Part shown: in pieces, positions 8,901 through 14,481 of the stretch
Layout: every line of letters starts with the position of its first letter
Numbering within the stretch: position 1 is the stretch's first letter
NCBI RefSeq assembly: GCF_014803895.1
Contig: NZ_JAAVAU010000010.1
Coordinates: forward strand, 1-15,255
DNA length: 15,255 bases
Source: Lactobacillus sp.
Lineage (GTDB): Bacteria; Bacillota; Bacilli; Lactobacillales; Lactobacillaceae
Direction: 5' to 3'
Made by a program: the position numbers and the translations under genes
The notes under the pieces: generated by a model
Told to the model about the DNA's origin: nothing
What the model saw: the letters and a program-made list of their open reading frames with translations, nothing else
The model's database searches: none

Positions 8901-9736
8901 CACAAGTTAAGGTTATTGACGCTCAACAAAAGGTTAATGAATTAAAAAATGCGCCTTCAGCTTTAGCAAAAGCTAGCGAATCTTTAGAATCTGCTCAACA
9001 AGAGTTAAATGGAGCTCAAACTAGTTTAGATCAACAAACTAAAAAAGTAGCTGAATTAAAGGGAGATAAAGAAAAAGCAGATACTGCAGTAGTAAATGCT
9101 CAAACTAAGTTAGATGATGCCAATTCCAAACTTGAGGATATTATCAACAAAGCCGAAAATAGTCAAGATACTGTAGATATTCAAGTCCCTATCGTTGATC
9201 TAATCTCAAATGATTCAAACAATAAAGAACAGTTATCTAACAAAGATACTAATACTTCAGCAGATAAGACTAAAGAACCTGAAACTACCTCAACTAAAAC
9301 AACTGCAACAAGCACAAAAACTTCAAAAGTTACTACTATCAAGTTAACTCACAATGCATTTGTTTACGATAAGAATGGTAAAGTAGTTAAAGGTAAGGTT
9401 AATATTAAGTTTATTAGACGTGGTAAAACTATTAAACCTTTGAATGCTAAAGTGGTTACTATTAAAGGTAAGAAGTATTATCAAGTTGGTAAAAATCAAT
9501 TTGTTAAAGTAGCTAATACTAAGCTCAAGACTCAATCAGTTAAAATCAAGGCTGTACTTAAGGGCAAGAAATCTATTAAGGCAGTTGATATAAATGGTAA
9601 ATCTAATGGAAAAGTTATTAAGCCATCTAAGCAATATCACTTTAATGAAAAACGTACTATTAAGGGTAAGACTTACTATAAGATTACTTGGACTAATAAT
9701 TGGATTCCAGCAAGTAAGTTAAGCATCAAAAAATAA
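5969..9736 (+). CDS. SEC10/PgrA-domain coiled-coil surface protein with SLAP anchor
   Basis: This 1255-aa exported protein has a signal peptide at residues 1-31 (KKLK, hydrophobic core, VKA|DT cleavage). Residues about 40-300 are Ala/Lys/Asp/Gln-rich coiled coil. Residues about 305-565 form a globular domain resembling the SEC10/PgrA surface-exclusion (CAP-like) family: LFSADLISKVRNQFGW, GWHDSAMI (about 413), YEDMAESEHW (about 440), LKQTIYKGLVDLI and ELAHARGVVG (about 496). The His/Glu residues expected of a CAP pocket are present. A second long coiled coil (about 568-1075) holds imperfect repeats, followed by a Ser/Thr/Lys linker. About 1122-1255 are two SLAP modules (KKYYQVGKNQFVKVANTKL; KTYYKITWTNNWIPASKLSI), which bind cell-wall polymers non-covalently; there is no LPxTG. 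Ribosome site AGGAGAAGG (5953-5961). Role: a long surface stalk, perhaps in aggregation or adhesion (inference). Confidence 0.9.
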   Translation: MKKLKITSLTTAALATTILATTNLNNHTVKADTTTNQTVAKSQTPKEIAQTNVDNAQKTKEKAQTSVDEATNNLKSAQDNLTVANNNYNMQSEAVSTVQTEVNTKSNALEDAQTKADSAASLLSEAKDPSKVKAANDAVDTAQKALDEANDNEKKAEQDLTNKNKDITTKSEAVNKAQADVDTATTAKSDADKAVSEAQKAVDGTGISEAKTALDDANKAVQQDNDDLSKAQKDQTDQQAVYDKAKSAKDAAEKERDTANAKAKDAETNYSKLKDKDDKYQNTIQSKENQLKDLEEETKNTIVISDVEKYKKAYTDYINGGLTQDDLDFLAADAEKNAYQDSNSDADNKEVDVNNLSESDIENLNLFSADLISKVRNQFGWSDAEVTKGSIQFTQDILKGYAEDYKNGKWTGGWHDSAMINKVASEYDLPTDNDGINQPYEDMAESEHWESSSEAFSPEPVTLNSLKQTIYKGLVDLILPTREGNVSPEKSEMELAHARGVVGISSSEFADGGDQLVGVAVGNLGSTPVTFDGSSYNQITSSQVHFINITKSVVDYLDNKKVDLTPVVSYKDQKEKLSQEIADTKNPVNQSELEKDKQDYDTKKAAATSAESKFEELSADLDTADNKLKEINKTVETINNRLSQDTQLQTNAQSKYDNLTNDQKTLADNLAKAKAKQSQAEADLSKAEDDKAKAATALTTAQNDLTTLRDTVNDAKEKVNNAKKDLTTAQQKVTDLTNAPSTSAKANEALEKAKQELQTEQSKLDQENKKLADLKQKKDEADKTVTNAQTKLDTAQSKLEEATNELTNNQNILNKLSNLETIIDNSDTKENLTKDLTEESQAESDLSKAEDDKAKAATALTNAQNDLTTLQDTVNDAKEKVNNAQKELTAAQQKVAELKNAESALAEANNSLENAQQELNETQANLDQQRQEVNELQRAKQEAGIENEQTKVALENAQQELVNSENKLNNADAKMKEAQVKVIDAQQKVNELKNAPSALAKASESLESAQQELNGAQTSLDQQTKKVAELKGDKEKADTAVVNAQTKLDDANSKLEDIINKAENSQDTVDIQVPIVDLISNDSNNKEQLSNKDTNTSADKTKEPETTSTKTTATSTKTSKVTTIKLTHNAFVYDKNGKVVKGKVNIKFIRRGKTIKPLNAKVVTIKGKKYYQVGKNQFVKVANTKLKTQSVKIKAVLKGKKSIKAVDINGKSNGKVIKPSKQYHFNEKRTIKGKTYYKITWTNNWIPASKLSIKK
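7998..8652 (+). repeat. Two near-identical 169-bp direct repeats inside the coiled-coil gene
   Basis: Copy 1 runs 7998-8166 and copy 2 8484-8652, with an exact 486-bp (162-codon) offset. Both encode QAE(A/S)DLSKAEDDKAKAATAL, then NDLTTL(R/Q)DTVNDAKEKV and an AQQKV end. A third, more diverged and shorter relative begins near 8919 (AQQKVNELKNAPSALAKA). In-frame spacing lets recombination change stalk length without breaking the gene. Confidence 0.85.
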
Positions 9737-9755
9737 TATTTAACTAATACACAGT

Positions 9756-9787
9756 AAAGAAGATAGAGAGAACTCTGTCTTCTTTTT
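9756..9787 (+). terminator. Rho-independent terminator of the coiled-coil surface gene
   Basis: A 13-bp stem, AAAGAAGATAGAG (9756-9768) with CTCTGTCTTCTTT (9773-9785), has one G-T wobble and an AGAA loop, followed by further Ts. It starts 19 nt after the stop codon. Confidence 0.9.
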
Positions 9788-9810
9788 ATCATCAATATAT
9801 AACATATGTA

Positions 9811-9864
9811 TTATTTCAAGTTGGCAGATTTATAGATGAATGTTATTTGAAAGAGTAAAGTAAT
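9811..9864 (+). promoter_or_regulatory. Shared 54-bp promoter/operator block, copy B
   Basis: TTATTTCAA (9811), TTGGCA (9821-9826), 17-bp spacer, TATTTG (9844-9849) with TGT before it, and the AAGAGTAAAGTAAT tail. Homology with copy C extends further on both sides (about 9795-9876). It sits 180 nt before the LRR gene but only 23 nt before a decayed gene start, so it probably belonged to a lost gene and now may drive the LRR gene through a long leader (inference). Confidence 0.6.
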
Positions 9865-9887
9865 GACTGTTAAAATTAACATTTGCT

Positions 9888-9926
9888 TTGAAAAAGAAGT
9901 ATTTAGGTTCAGTTACAGCTACATGA
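9888..9926 (+). pseudogene. Decayed 5' end of a paralogue of the secreted-protein gene at 14482
   Basis: TGAAAAAGAAGTATTTAGG (9889-9907) is identical to the start of the gene at 14482. Read from TTG at 9888 it gives LKKKYLGSVTAT and then stops, against MKKKYLGLVAMALLG in the intact gene. The ATG has become TTG, and about 13 nt carrying the ribosome site are missing compared with copy C. Nothing recognisable of the mature protein follows. It shares promoter block and leader with the intact gene, so it is best read as the stump of a deleted duplicate. Confidence 0.6.
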
Positions 9927-10044
9927 TTAAGAGTAACGCCTTAAGTGGTATGGTTATAAACAGCATTCACCTAAATAACATTTAAGCCTTGGATAACAAC
10001 GATGATCAAACTGCAACATTATAGTTAAGGAGTAACAAATATAA

Positions 10045-10272
10045 ATGCAAAAAAAGAAAACAGATCGTTTTTCATTACGTAAAAAAGTTATTGGACTAGT
10101 AAGTGTCAGCTTAGGTTCATTTTTTATTGTGACTACTGCCCAACCCGTTAACGCAGCAACTAATGATACGCAAACTGTTTCTACATTAGATAATACGGGA
10201 GGATATACAGATAGCGCCTCTAACAAGCCAAGTACTGAAATAATTGCATCATCAGCTACTAGCGATAGATAA
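10045..10272 (+). CDS. 5' fragment: YSIRK-type signal peptide of the LRR surface protein
   Basis: This 75-aa frame starts at an ATG with AAGGAG at 10027-10032. Residues 7-25 (RFSLRKKVIGLVSVSLGSF) match the YSIRK-G/S pattern, with F-S-L-R-K in place of Y-S-I-R-K. A hydrophobic core and VNA|AT form a likely cleavage site near residue 37. YSIRK signals typically direct sortase-anchored proteins to the septal cell wall. After cleavage only a short Thr/Ser-rich peptide would remain before the premature TAA. Confidence 0.75.
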   Translation: MQKKKTDRFSLRKKVIGLVSVSLGSFFIVTTAQPVNAATNDTQTVSTLDNTGGYTDSASNKPSTEIIASSATSDR

Positions 10273-13200
10273 TAGTAATTATGGTTCAAGTAATAGTTCA
10301 ACGTCATCTTCAGCTGATATTAATACAAATAACTCTGACTCATCGTCTACGAATACTTATGCAAATTCAATTTCGGCTACATCTTCTAATGCTGCAAACA
10401 ATTCTGAGTCAAGTAATACTATAAATACACCTAGTTCAGCAAGTGATAGTAATACGACAGCCGCAAATGAAAGCTATGCTAGCAACAGTGAAGCTTCAAG
10501 TAATCTAGAACATAACACTAATACAGCAGAATTTTCTGATAATGGTGGATATGACCCCGCTATCTGGGGAAAGTTAAACGTTGACGACTGGACATTAAAT
10601 GATGCGGAAATTACGGGCTATACTGGTGCAGATAAAATTCATATTATCATTCCTAATTCTGCTGATTTAATCAAAGCAGGTAAATTAAACGAAGGTGCTA
10701 CCGCTAAGATTAGTAGTAAAACAATGAGTGACCTTGTTCACAATACTGATATAACGAAGGCTACTCAAACTATTGCAATCAGTAAGACCGATAATAGCAC
10801 TATAGAAGCCACTGGCTCAGATTGGTCATTTACTTTTGCACCTGATTATCAAGTAATTGATAATGAATCAACTGATGATGAGCATTATATTCATAGACCA
10901 AATTATGAAACTAATATCCAGCAAATTGATTTGAATGCATTAGATACATCAGTAGTTACCGATATGCAGGGAATGTTGGAAGATTTGGCTATCAGTAACA
11001 CTGATGGGTTGCAAGATTTGAACATGAGTAATGTAACCAATGTATCTTTTCTTTTTTTGGATGATAAGAATTTACGAGATATTAGTGCGTTAGCCAAATG
11101 GGATATGACTAATGTTGAAGACAGTGAATCAATGTTCGAAGCTACATCTATCACCGATGTTTCATCTTTAGGTAATTGGCGTATGCCTAATAATGCAAAT
11201 ATCAGACGTATGTTTGATTACATTGACTTAAAAGATGCGGATGGTTTAACGAATTGGGAATTACGAGGTATTAACGATGATAAACCAATCGATATTTGGA
11301 ATGTAATGTACTCGACACAGTACATTAACGTAAGTCAATGGCGTGTACGTTGGGATCAAGGTCTACAAGATGGCCTTTCTTCTTCATTTACTGAAATGAA
11401 TATTGATCCTTGGGAGACTGGAAATTCGGTATTTGTAATAAATCCGCAAGATAGTAGCGTATATGATAATGATTATTATAAAAATTTGAAAAATACTATC
11501 ACATTTTCTAATGGTGATACCACCACTATTCCTGTTATTTATAGTATTGATGCTGCGGATAAGAAAGATGTTGCTAACTATATTAAAACTAATTATATTG
11601 ATAAGGTTATTGCAGATGAACAGGCAAAAGTCGGCGATGACTATATAGTATCAATTGATTCTGATACTGATTTGACTGATCCCATAGCATTAACTAATGC
11701 TAAGTTTAATGTTGATAAAAAAGTGACAGTCAACATTGATTATCTTGATTATGAAACCGGTAAAGCAATTGCGTCACAAACATATACAGGAAAAGTTGGT
11801 CAAAAAATTACAAATAATGATTTAATGATTCCAGATAATTACATATTAGTCTCAAGTGAACTACCTGATCAGTTAACAGATGAAACTAATAAAATCGCTA
11901 TTACGGTAATTAAGCCGAAAGAAGATACAAACTTTGAAGATGCACCTAATGCAAATAACAATTCGGTTGAAACAGTAATTAACTATGTTGATTATGAAAC
12001 AAATAAGCCGTTAGCAACAGATAAATTATATGGTGCATTAAACACACCTATTGATTATAAAAAACAACTTAATAATTTTGAAAATCAAGGTTATGTACTT
12101 GTTTCAAAAGATTTGCCAACAACTAATGATGGTAAAACTCATGATATTATTTTAATTAACCCTAAGATTCAAAATTATGATGATACTCAAGTACCTACTT
12201 CAAGTGATATTAGTACTCCATTAATTCAGGATGAACTACCAGAATATACCGGTACTGCTTCGGGTATCCCGTTAGTTCAAGATGAACTACCAGAATATAC
12301 CGGCACTGCTTCGGGTATCCCGTTAGTTCAAGATGAACTACCAGAATATACTGGCACCGCTTCGGGAATCCCATTAGTTCAAGATGATCTACCAGAATAT
12401 ACTGGCACTGCTTCTGGGATTCCATTAATTCAAGATGATCTGCCAGAATATACTGGAACTGCTTCGGGTATCCCGTTAGTTCAAGATGATCTGCCAGAAT
12501 ATACTGGCACCGCTTCGGGAATCCCATTAATCCAAGATGATTTACCGGAATATACCGACACTGCTTCGGGAATCCCATTAGTTCAAGATGATTTGCCAGA
12601 ATATACGGGCACTGCTTCGGGTATCCCGTTAGTTCAAGATGATCTGCCAGAATATACTGGAACTGCTTCGGGAATCCCATTAATCCAAGATGATTTACCG
12701 GAATATACCGACACTGCTTCTGGTATCCCATTAGTTCAAGATGATCTGCCGGAATATACAGGTACCGCTTCTGGGATTCCATTAGTTCAGGATGAACTAC
12801 CAGAATATACCGGCACTGCTTCTGGGATTCCATTAGTTCAGGACGATTTGCCAGAATATACCGGCACCGTTTCAGGTATTCCATTAATCCAAGATGATCT
12901 GCCAGAATATACCGGCACTGCTTCGGGTATGCCGTTAGTTCAAGATGATCTACCAGAATATACTGAAACTGCTTCGGGTATCCCATTAGTTCAAGATGAT
13001 TTGCCAGAATATACGGGCACCGCTTCTGGTACGCCATTAGTTCAAGATGATTTACCCGAATACACTGGTACTGCTTCGGGTATGCCGTTAGTTCAAGATG
13101 ATCTACCAGAATATACTGGCATTGTTTCTAGTATGCCGTTAGTTCAAGATGATTTGCCGGAATATACCGGCACTGCTTCTGGTATTCCATTAGTTCAAGA

Positions 13201-13732
13201 TGATCTACCAGAATATACCGGCACCGCTTCTGGTATTCCATTAGTTCAAGATGATCTACCAGAATATACTGGTACTGTATCTACTATGCCACCAACCCAG
13301 AGTAATTCCGAACATACTGATACTGCATCCAATAGTCCATCAATCCAAGATCATTTATCTAAACCTACCGGCACTGCTTCTGATATGTCATCAACCCAAG
13401 ATGATCCATCTAAACATACTGGTACAACAGTCTATATTCCAACAACGCAAGATAAACATGCTGTAACTGAGAATACGACTGGAGCTAAAGCTGAAGTATC
13501 TGTTAAATCAAATAATGATCTGCCGATTTCAGTTGAGCATACAACTAAATCAACACATACTACTAATTATAACTTCTCCAAAAATTCATCTATATATGTT
13601 AAACAAGATTCAAAGACGAATACATTACCACAAATAGGTACACGTTCAAGCATATGGTTAAGCCTCATGGGCGCAATTACTATACTATTAGGTAGTTTAG
13701 GTTTATCATTTTCACGTAAACAGAAAAAATAA
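10244..13732 (+). CDS. Body of the LRR (DUF285)/MucBP surface protein, lacking its own signal peptide
   Basis: This open frame of 1162 codons begins at a TTG without a ribosome site. Residues 10-95 are Ser/Asn/Thr linker. About 100-225 form a domain with NGGYDPAIWGKLNVDDWTLN. About 229-340 are DUF285 (BspA-like) LRR repeats such as ALDTSVVTDMQGMLED and AKWDMTNVEDSESMFEA. About 492-640 hold two MucBP-like domains beginning VTVNIDYLDYETGKAIAS and VETVINYVDYETNKPLAT. About 659-1015 are the 17-residue repeats, then degenerate repeats and a Thr/Ser-rich segment. The end carries LPQIG, a hydrophobic segment and RKQKK. The family usually adheres to mucus or host glycoprotein; ligand unknown here. 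The LRR region is short and the sorting Thr is replaced by Ile. Confidence 0.8.
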   Translation: MHHQLLAIDNSNYGSSNSSTSSSADINTNNSDSSSTNTYANSISATSSNAANNSESSNTINTPSSASDSNTTAANESYASNSEASSNLEHNTNTAEFSDNGGYDPAIWGKLNVDDWTLNDAEITGYTGADKIHIIIPNSADLIKAGKLNEGATAKISSKTMSDLVHNTDITKATQTIAISKTDNSTIEATGSDWSFTFAPDYQVIDNESTDDEHYIHRPNYETNIQQIDLNALDTSVVTDMQGMLEDLAISNTDGLQDLNMSNVTNVSFLFLDDKNLRDISALAKWDMTNVEDSESMFEATSITDVSSLGNWRMPNNANIRRMFDYIDLKDADGLTNWELRGINDDKPIDIWNVMYSTQYINVSQWRVRWDQGLQDGLSSSFTEMNIDPWETGNSVFVINPQDSSVYDNDYYKNLKNTITFSNGDTTTIPVIYSIDAADKKDVANYIKTNYIDKVIADEQAKVGDDYIVSIDSDTDLTDPIALTNAKFNVDKKVTVNIDYLDYETGKAIASQTYTGKVGQKITNNDLMIPDNYILVSSELPDQLTDETNKIAITVIKPKEDTNFEDAPNANNNSVETVINYVDYETNKPLATDKLYGALNTPIDYKKQLNNFENQGYVLVSKDLPTTNDGKTHDIILINPKIQNYDDTQVPTSSDISTPLIQDELPEYTGTASGIPLVQDELPEYTGTASGIPLVQDELPEYTGTASGIPLVQDDLPEYTGTASGIPLIQDDLPEYTGTASGIPLVQDDLPEYTGTASGIPLIQDDLPEYTDTASGIPLVQDDLPEYTGTASGIPLVQDDLPEYTGTASGIPLIQDDLPEYTDTASGIPLVQDDLPEYTGTASGIPLVQDELPEYTGTASGIPLVQDDLPEYTGTVSGIPLIQDDLPEYTGTASGMPLVQDDLPEYTETASGIPLVQDDLPEYTGTASGTPLVQDDLPEYTGTASGMPLVQDDLPEYTGIVSSMPLVQDDLPEYTGTASGIPLVQDDLPEYTGTASGIPLVQDDLPEYTGTVSTMPPTQSNSEHTDTASNSPSIQDHLSKPTGTASDMSSTQDDPSKHTGTTVYIPTTQDKHAVTENTTGAKAEVSVKSNNDLPISVEHTTKSTHTTNYNFSKNSSIYVKQDSKTNTLPQIGTRSSIWLSLMGAITILLGSLGLSFSRKQKK
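10264..10271 (+). repeat. Tandem GATA duplication causing the frameshift
   Basis: GATAGATA stands exactly where the frame is lost. One copy fewer gives AGC GAT AAT AGT AAT TAT GGT, an unbroken reading (S-D-N-S-N-Y-G). A 4-bp gain equals a +1 shift, the one observed. Confidence 0.75.
12218..13288 (+). repeat. 21 tandem 51-bp repeats (17-residue LPEYTG repeat)
   Basis: Exactly 21 units of 51 bp (1071 bp, no indel) encode PLVQDDLPEYTGTASGI and variants (V/I, D/E, G/D/E, A/V, I/M/T). Many differences are synonymous (for example CCG/CCA, GGT/GGA/GGG). Three to four degenerate units continue to about 13490 (the first 16 residues long). Regular prolines suggest an extended wall-spanning stalk. Unit number is expected to vary between strains (inference). 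Confidence 0.95.
13625..13732 (+). other. Sortase-type C-terminal sorting region with LPQIG motif
   Basis: LPQIG (13625-13639) is followed by about 20 hydrophobic residues (IWLSLMGAITILLGSLGLSF) and SRKQKK, the usual order of a sortase A substrate. The fourth motif position is Ile (ATA) where LPxTG has Thr (ACA), a single-base difference. Sortase A cleaves after this Thr, so anchoring may be poor. Confidence 0.7.
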
Positions 13733-13966
13733 TCCATAAATATTGATTACAAGGCTATTAATAAGGTCTACTATTATGGTTTTATTTAAAGTACACTCAT
13801 TGGTTAGTTGACGATGGTTATATTCTAAATGTACAACCCACTAAAGTTTCAGTTTATAATGCAAAAGTTGCTCTAGAACTGTAGCTAAAGAACATAATAA
13901 TCATGAATTAATGGCTATCAGGCGTATGACCAATACCAATTTCTCATTAAAAAATATCTTATTTTT

Positions 13967-13997
13967 AGAACCGAATTATATGATTCGGTTCTTTTTT
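13967..13997 (+). terminator. Rho-independent terminator after the LRR gene and remnant
   Basis: A perfect 10-bp stem AGAACCGAAT (13967-13976) / ATTCGGTTCT (13983-13992) with loop TATATG is followed by a T-run. It is 234 nt after the LRR stop and probably first served the decayed sequence in between. Confidence 0.85.
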
Positions 13998-14014
13998 GTT
14001 TTCTAAATAAAAAG

Positions 14015-14043
14015 AAAGGAGGAAGTCGTAACTTCCTCCTTTT
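14015..14043. terminator. 12-bp perfect hairpin, probable bidirectional terminator
   Basis: AAAGGAGGAAGT (14015-14026) pairs with ACTTCCTCCTTT (14031-14042) around CGTA. The T-tract is better on the minus strand (CTTTTTATTT after the stem), so it may once have terminated a minus-strand gene. No such gene is visible now. Confidence 0.65.
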
Positions 14044-14391
14044 AGTTAATCTTTTAATTGTCTGGAAAGAACAATATCACTATGAACACATATTAAAATG
14101 TTTAGATTCAATACCTATTATAATACTGGTCTCCCTAAGTTTATTTCTTATTTTCACGCATTACCGCACATCAGTAAGCTTGATGCTTCTAGAACTTTCA
14201 AAACTATTATTAATAATATACAAGGTAAGAATTAATAATAGTAGTCATGATTGTAGAAAGTCTTACTTACTAATTTGGATCGTAAAAAAATATCCCTTAG
14301 CCAAAATGAAAGAATTATATCGTCTGCAGATTCTAGATTATTTGAAATTTGATTCCTTATTTGGCTTATTTTTCCATATATAACATATGTA

Positions 14392-14445
14392 TTATTTTAA
14401 ATTGGCAGATTTACAGATTGATGTTATTTTTAAGAGTAAAGTAAT
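14392..14445 (+). promoter_or_regulatory. Shared 54-bp promoter/operator block, copy C
   Basis: TTATTTTAA (14392), TTGGCA (14402-14407), 17-bp spacer, TATTTT (14425-14430) with TGT before it, and AAGAGTAAAGTAAT. It has seven differences from copy B and no gap. It lies 36 nt before the ATG at 14482, nearly the same distance as copy A to its gene. Confidence 0.65.
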
Positions 14446-14481
14446 AACTGTTAAAAGTGATATTAATTTGGGAGAGAAAAA

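Larger units (their letters stand above)
9737..10044. other. 308-nt intergenic region with terminator, promoter block B and a gene remnant
   Basis: In order it holds the terminator of the coiled-coil gene (9756-9787), an AT-rich stretch shared with the region before 14392 (from 9795), the 54-bp block (9811-9864), a decayed gene start (9888-9926), then about 100 nt without recognisable features, and the ribosome site AAGGAG (10027-10032) of the LRR gene. Between 9927 and 10026 I see no convincing separate promoter, so the LRR gene may depend on block B. Confidence 0.7.
10045..13732 (+). pseudogene. Frameshifted YSIRK/LRR/MucBP repeat surface protein (whole locus)
   Basis: Two reading frames together form one large wall-anchored surface protein. 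The first 74 codons (signal peptide) are in the frame of the ATG at 10045; the remaining part is in the +1 frame. The switch coincides with the tandem GATAGATA at 10264-10271: removing one GATA joins SATSD to NSNYGSSN and restores a 1227-aa protein with signal peptide, Ser/Thr/Asn linker, DUF285 repeats, two MucBP-like domains, a 51-bp repeat stalk and a C-terminal sorting region. As written, translation from the only good ribosome site stops at 10272 and the body is not exported. This may be a true null allele, a reversible slippage state or a sequencing error. The sequence alone cannot decide. Confidence 0.8.
13733..14481. other. 749-nt intergenic region with decayed coding sequence and two hairpins
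   Basis: No intact gene is supported. 13740-13880 reads like broken coding sequence: KAINKVYYYGF in one frame continues as KYTHWLVDDGYILNVQP in another, with stops in between, resembling an aromatic-rich secreted-protein repeat. After two hairpins, 14098-14235 has a 45-codon frame (MFRFNTYYNTGLPK to NNIQGKN) without a ribosome site, and about 14260-14347 contains LDRKKISLSQNERIIS in another frame. Both look like fragments of one broken gene that I cannot identify. The region ends with promoter block C. Confidence 0.5.

Noticed and set aside
10264..10272. Programmed +1 ribosomal frameshifting between the two LRR gene parts
   Set aside because: There is no slippery run or rare-codon/stop arrangement with a stimulatory element typical of known sites, and the GATA duplication explains the shift fully.
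9954..10307. Minus-strand frame of 117 codons across the LRR gene start
   Set aside because: It covers the ribosome site and signal peptide of the real gene in antisense and contains no recognisable domain.
12210..13037. Open frame of 275 codons on the minus strand across the 51-bp repeats
   Set aside because: The repeat length is a multiple of three and no unit has an antisense stop, so the frame is open by repetition. It has no ribosome site and its product is only a repeat shadow.
14180..14383. 67-codon plus-strand frame
   Set aside because: No ribosome site; it overlaps other frames that read more like decayed protein, so it is probably a chance frame in degenerate DNA.
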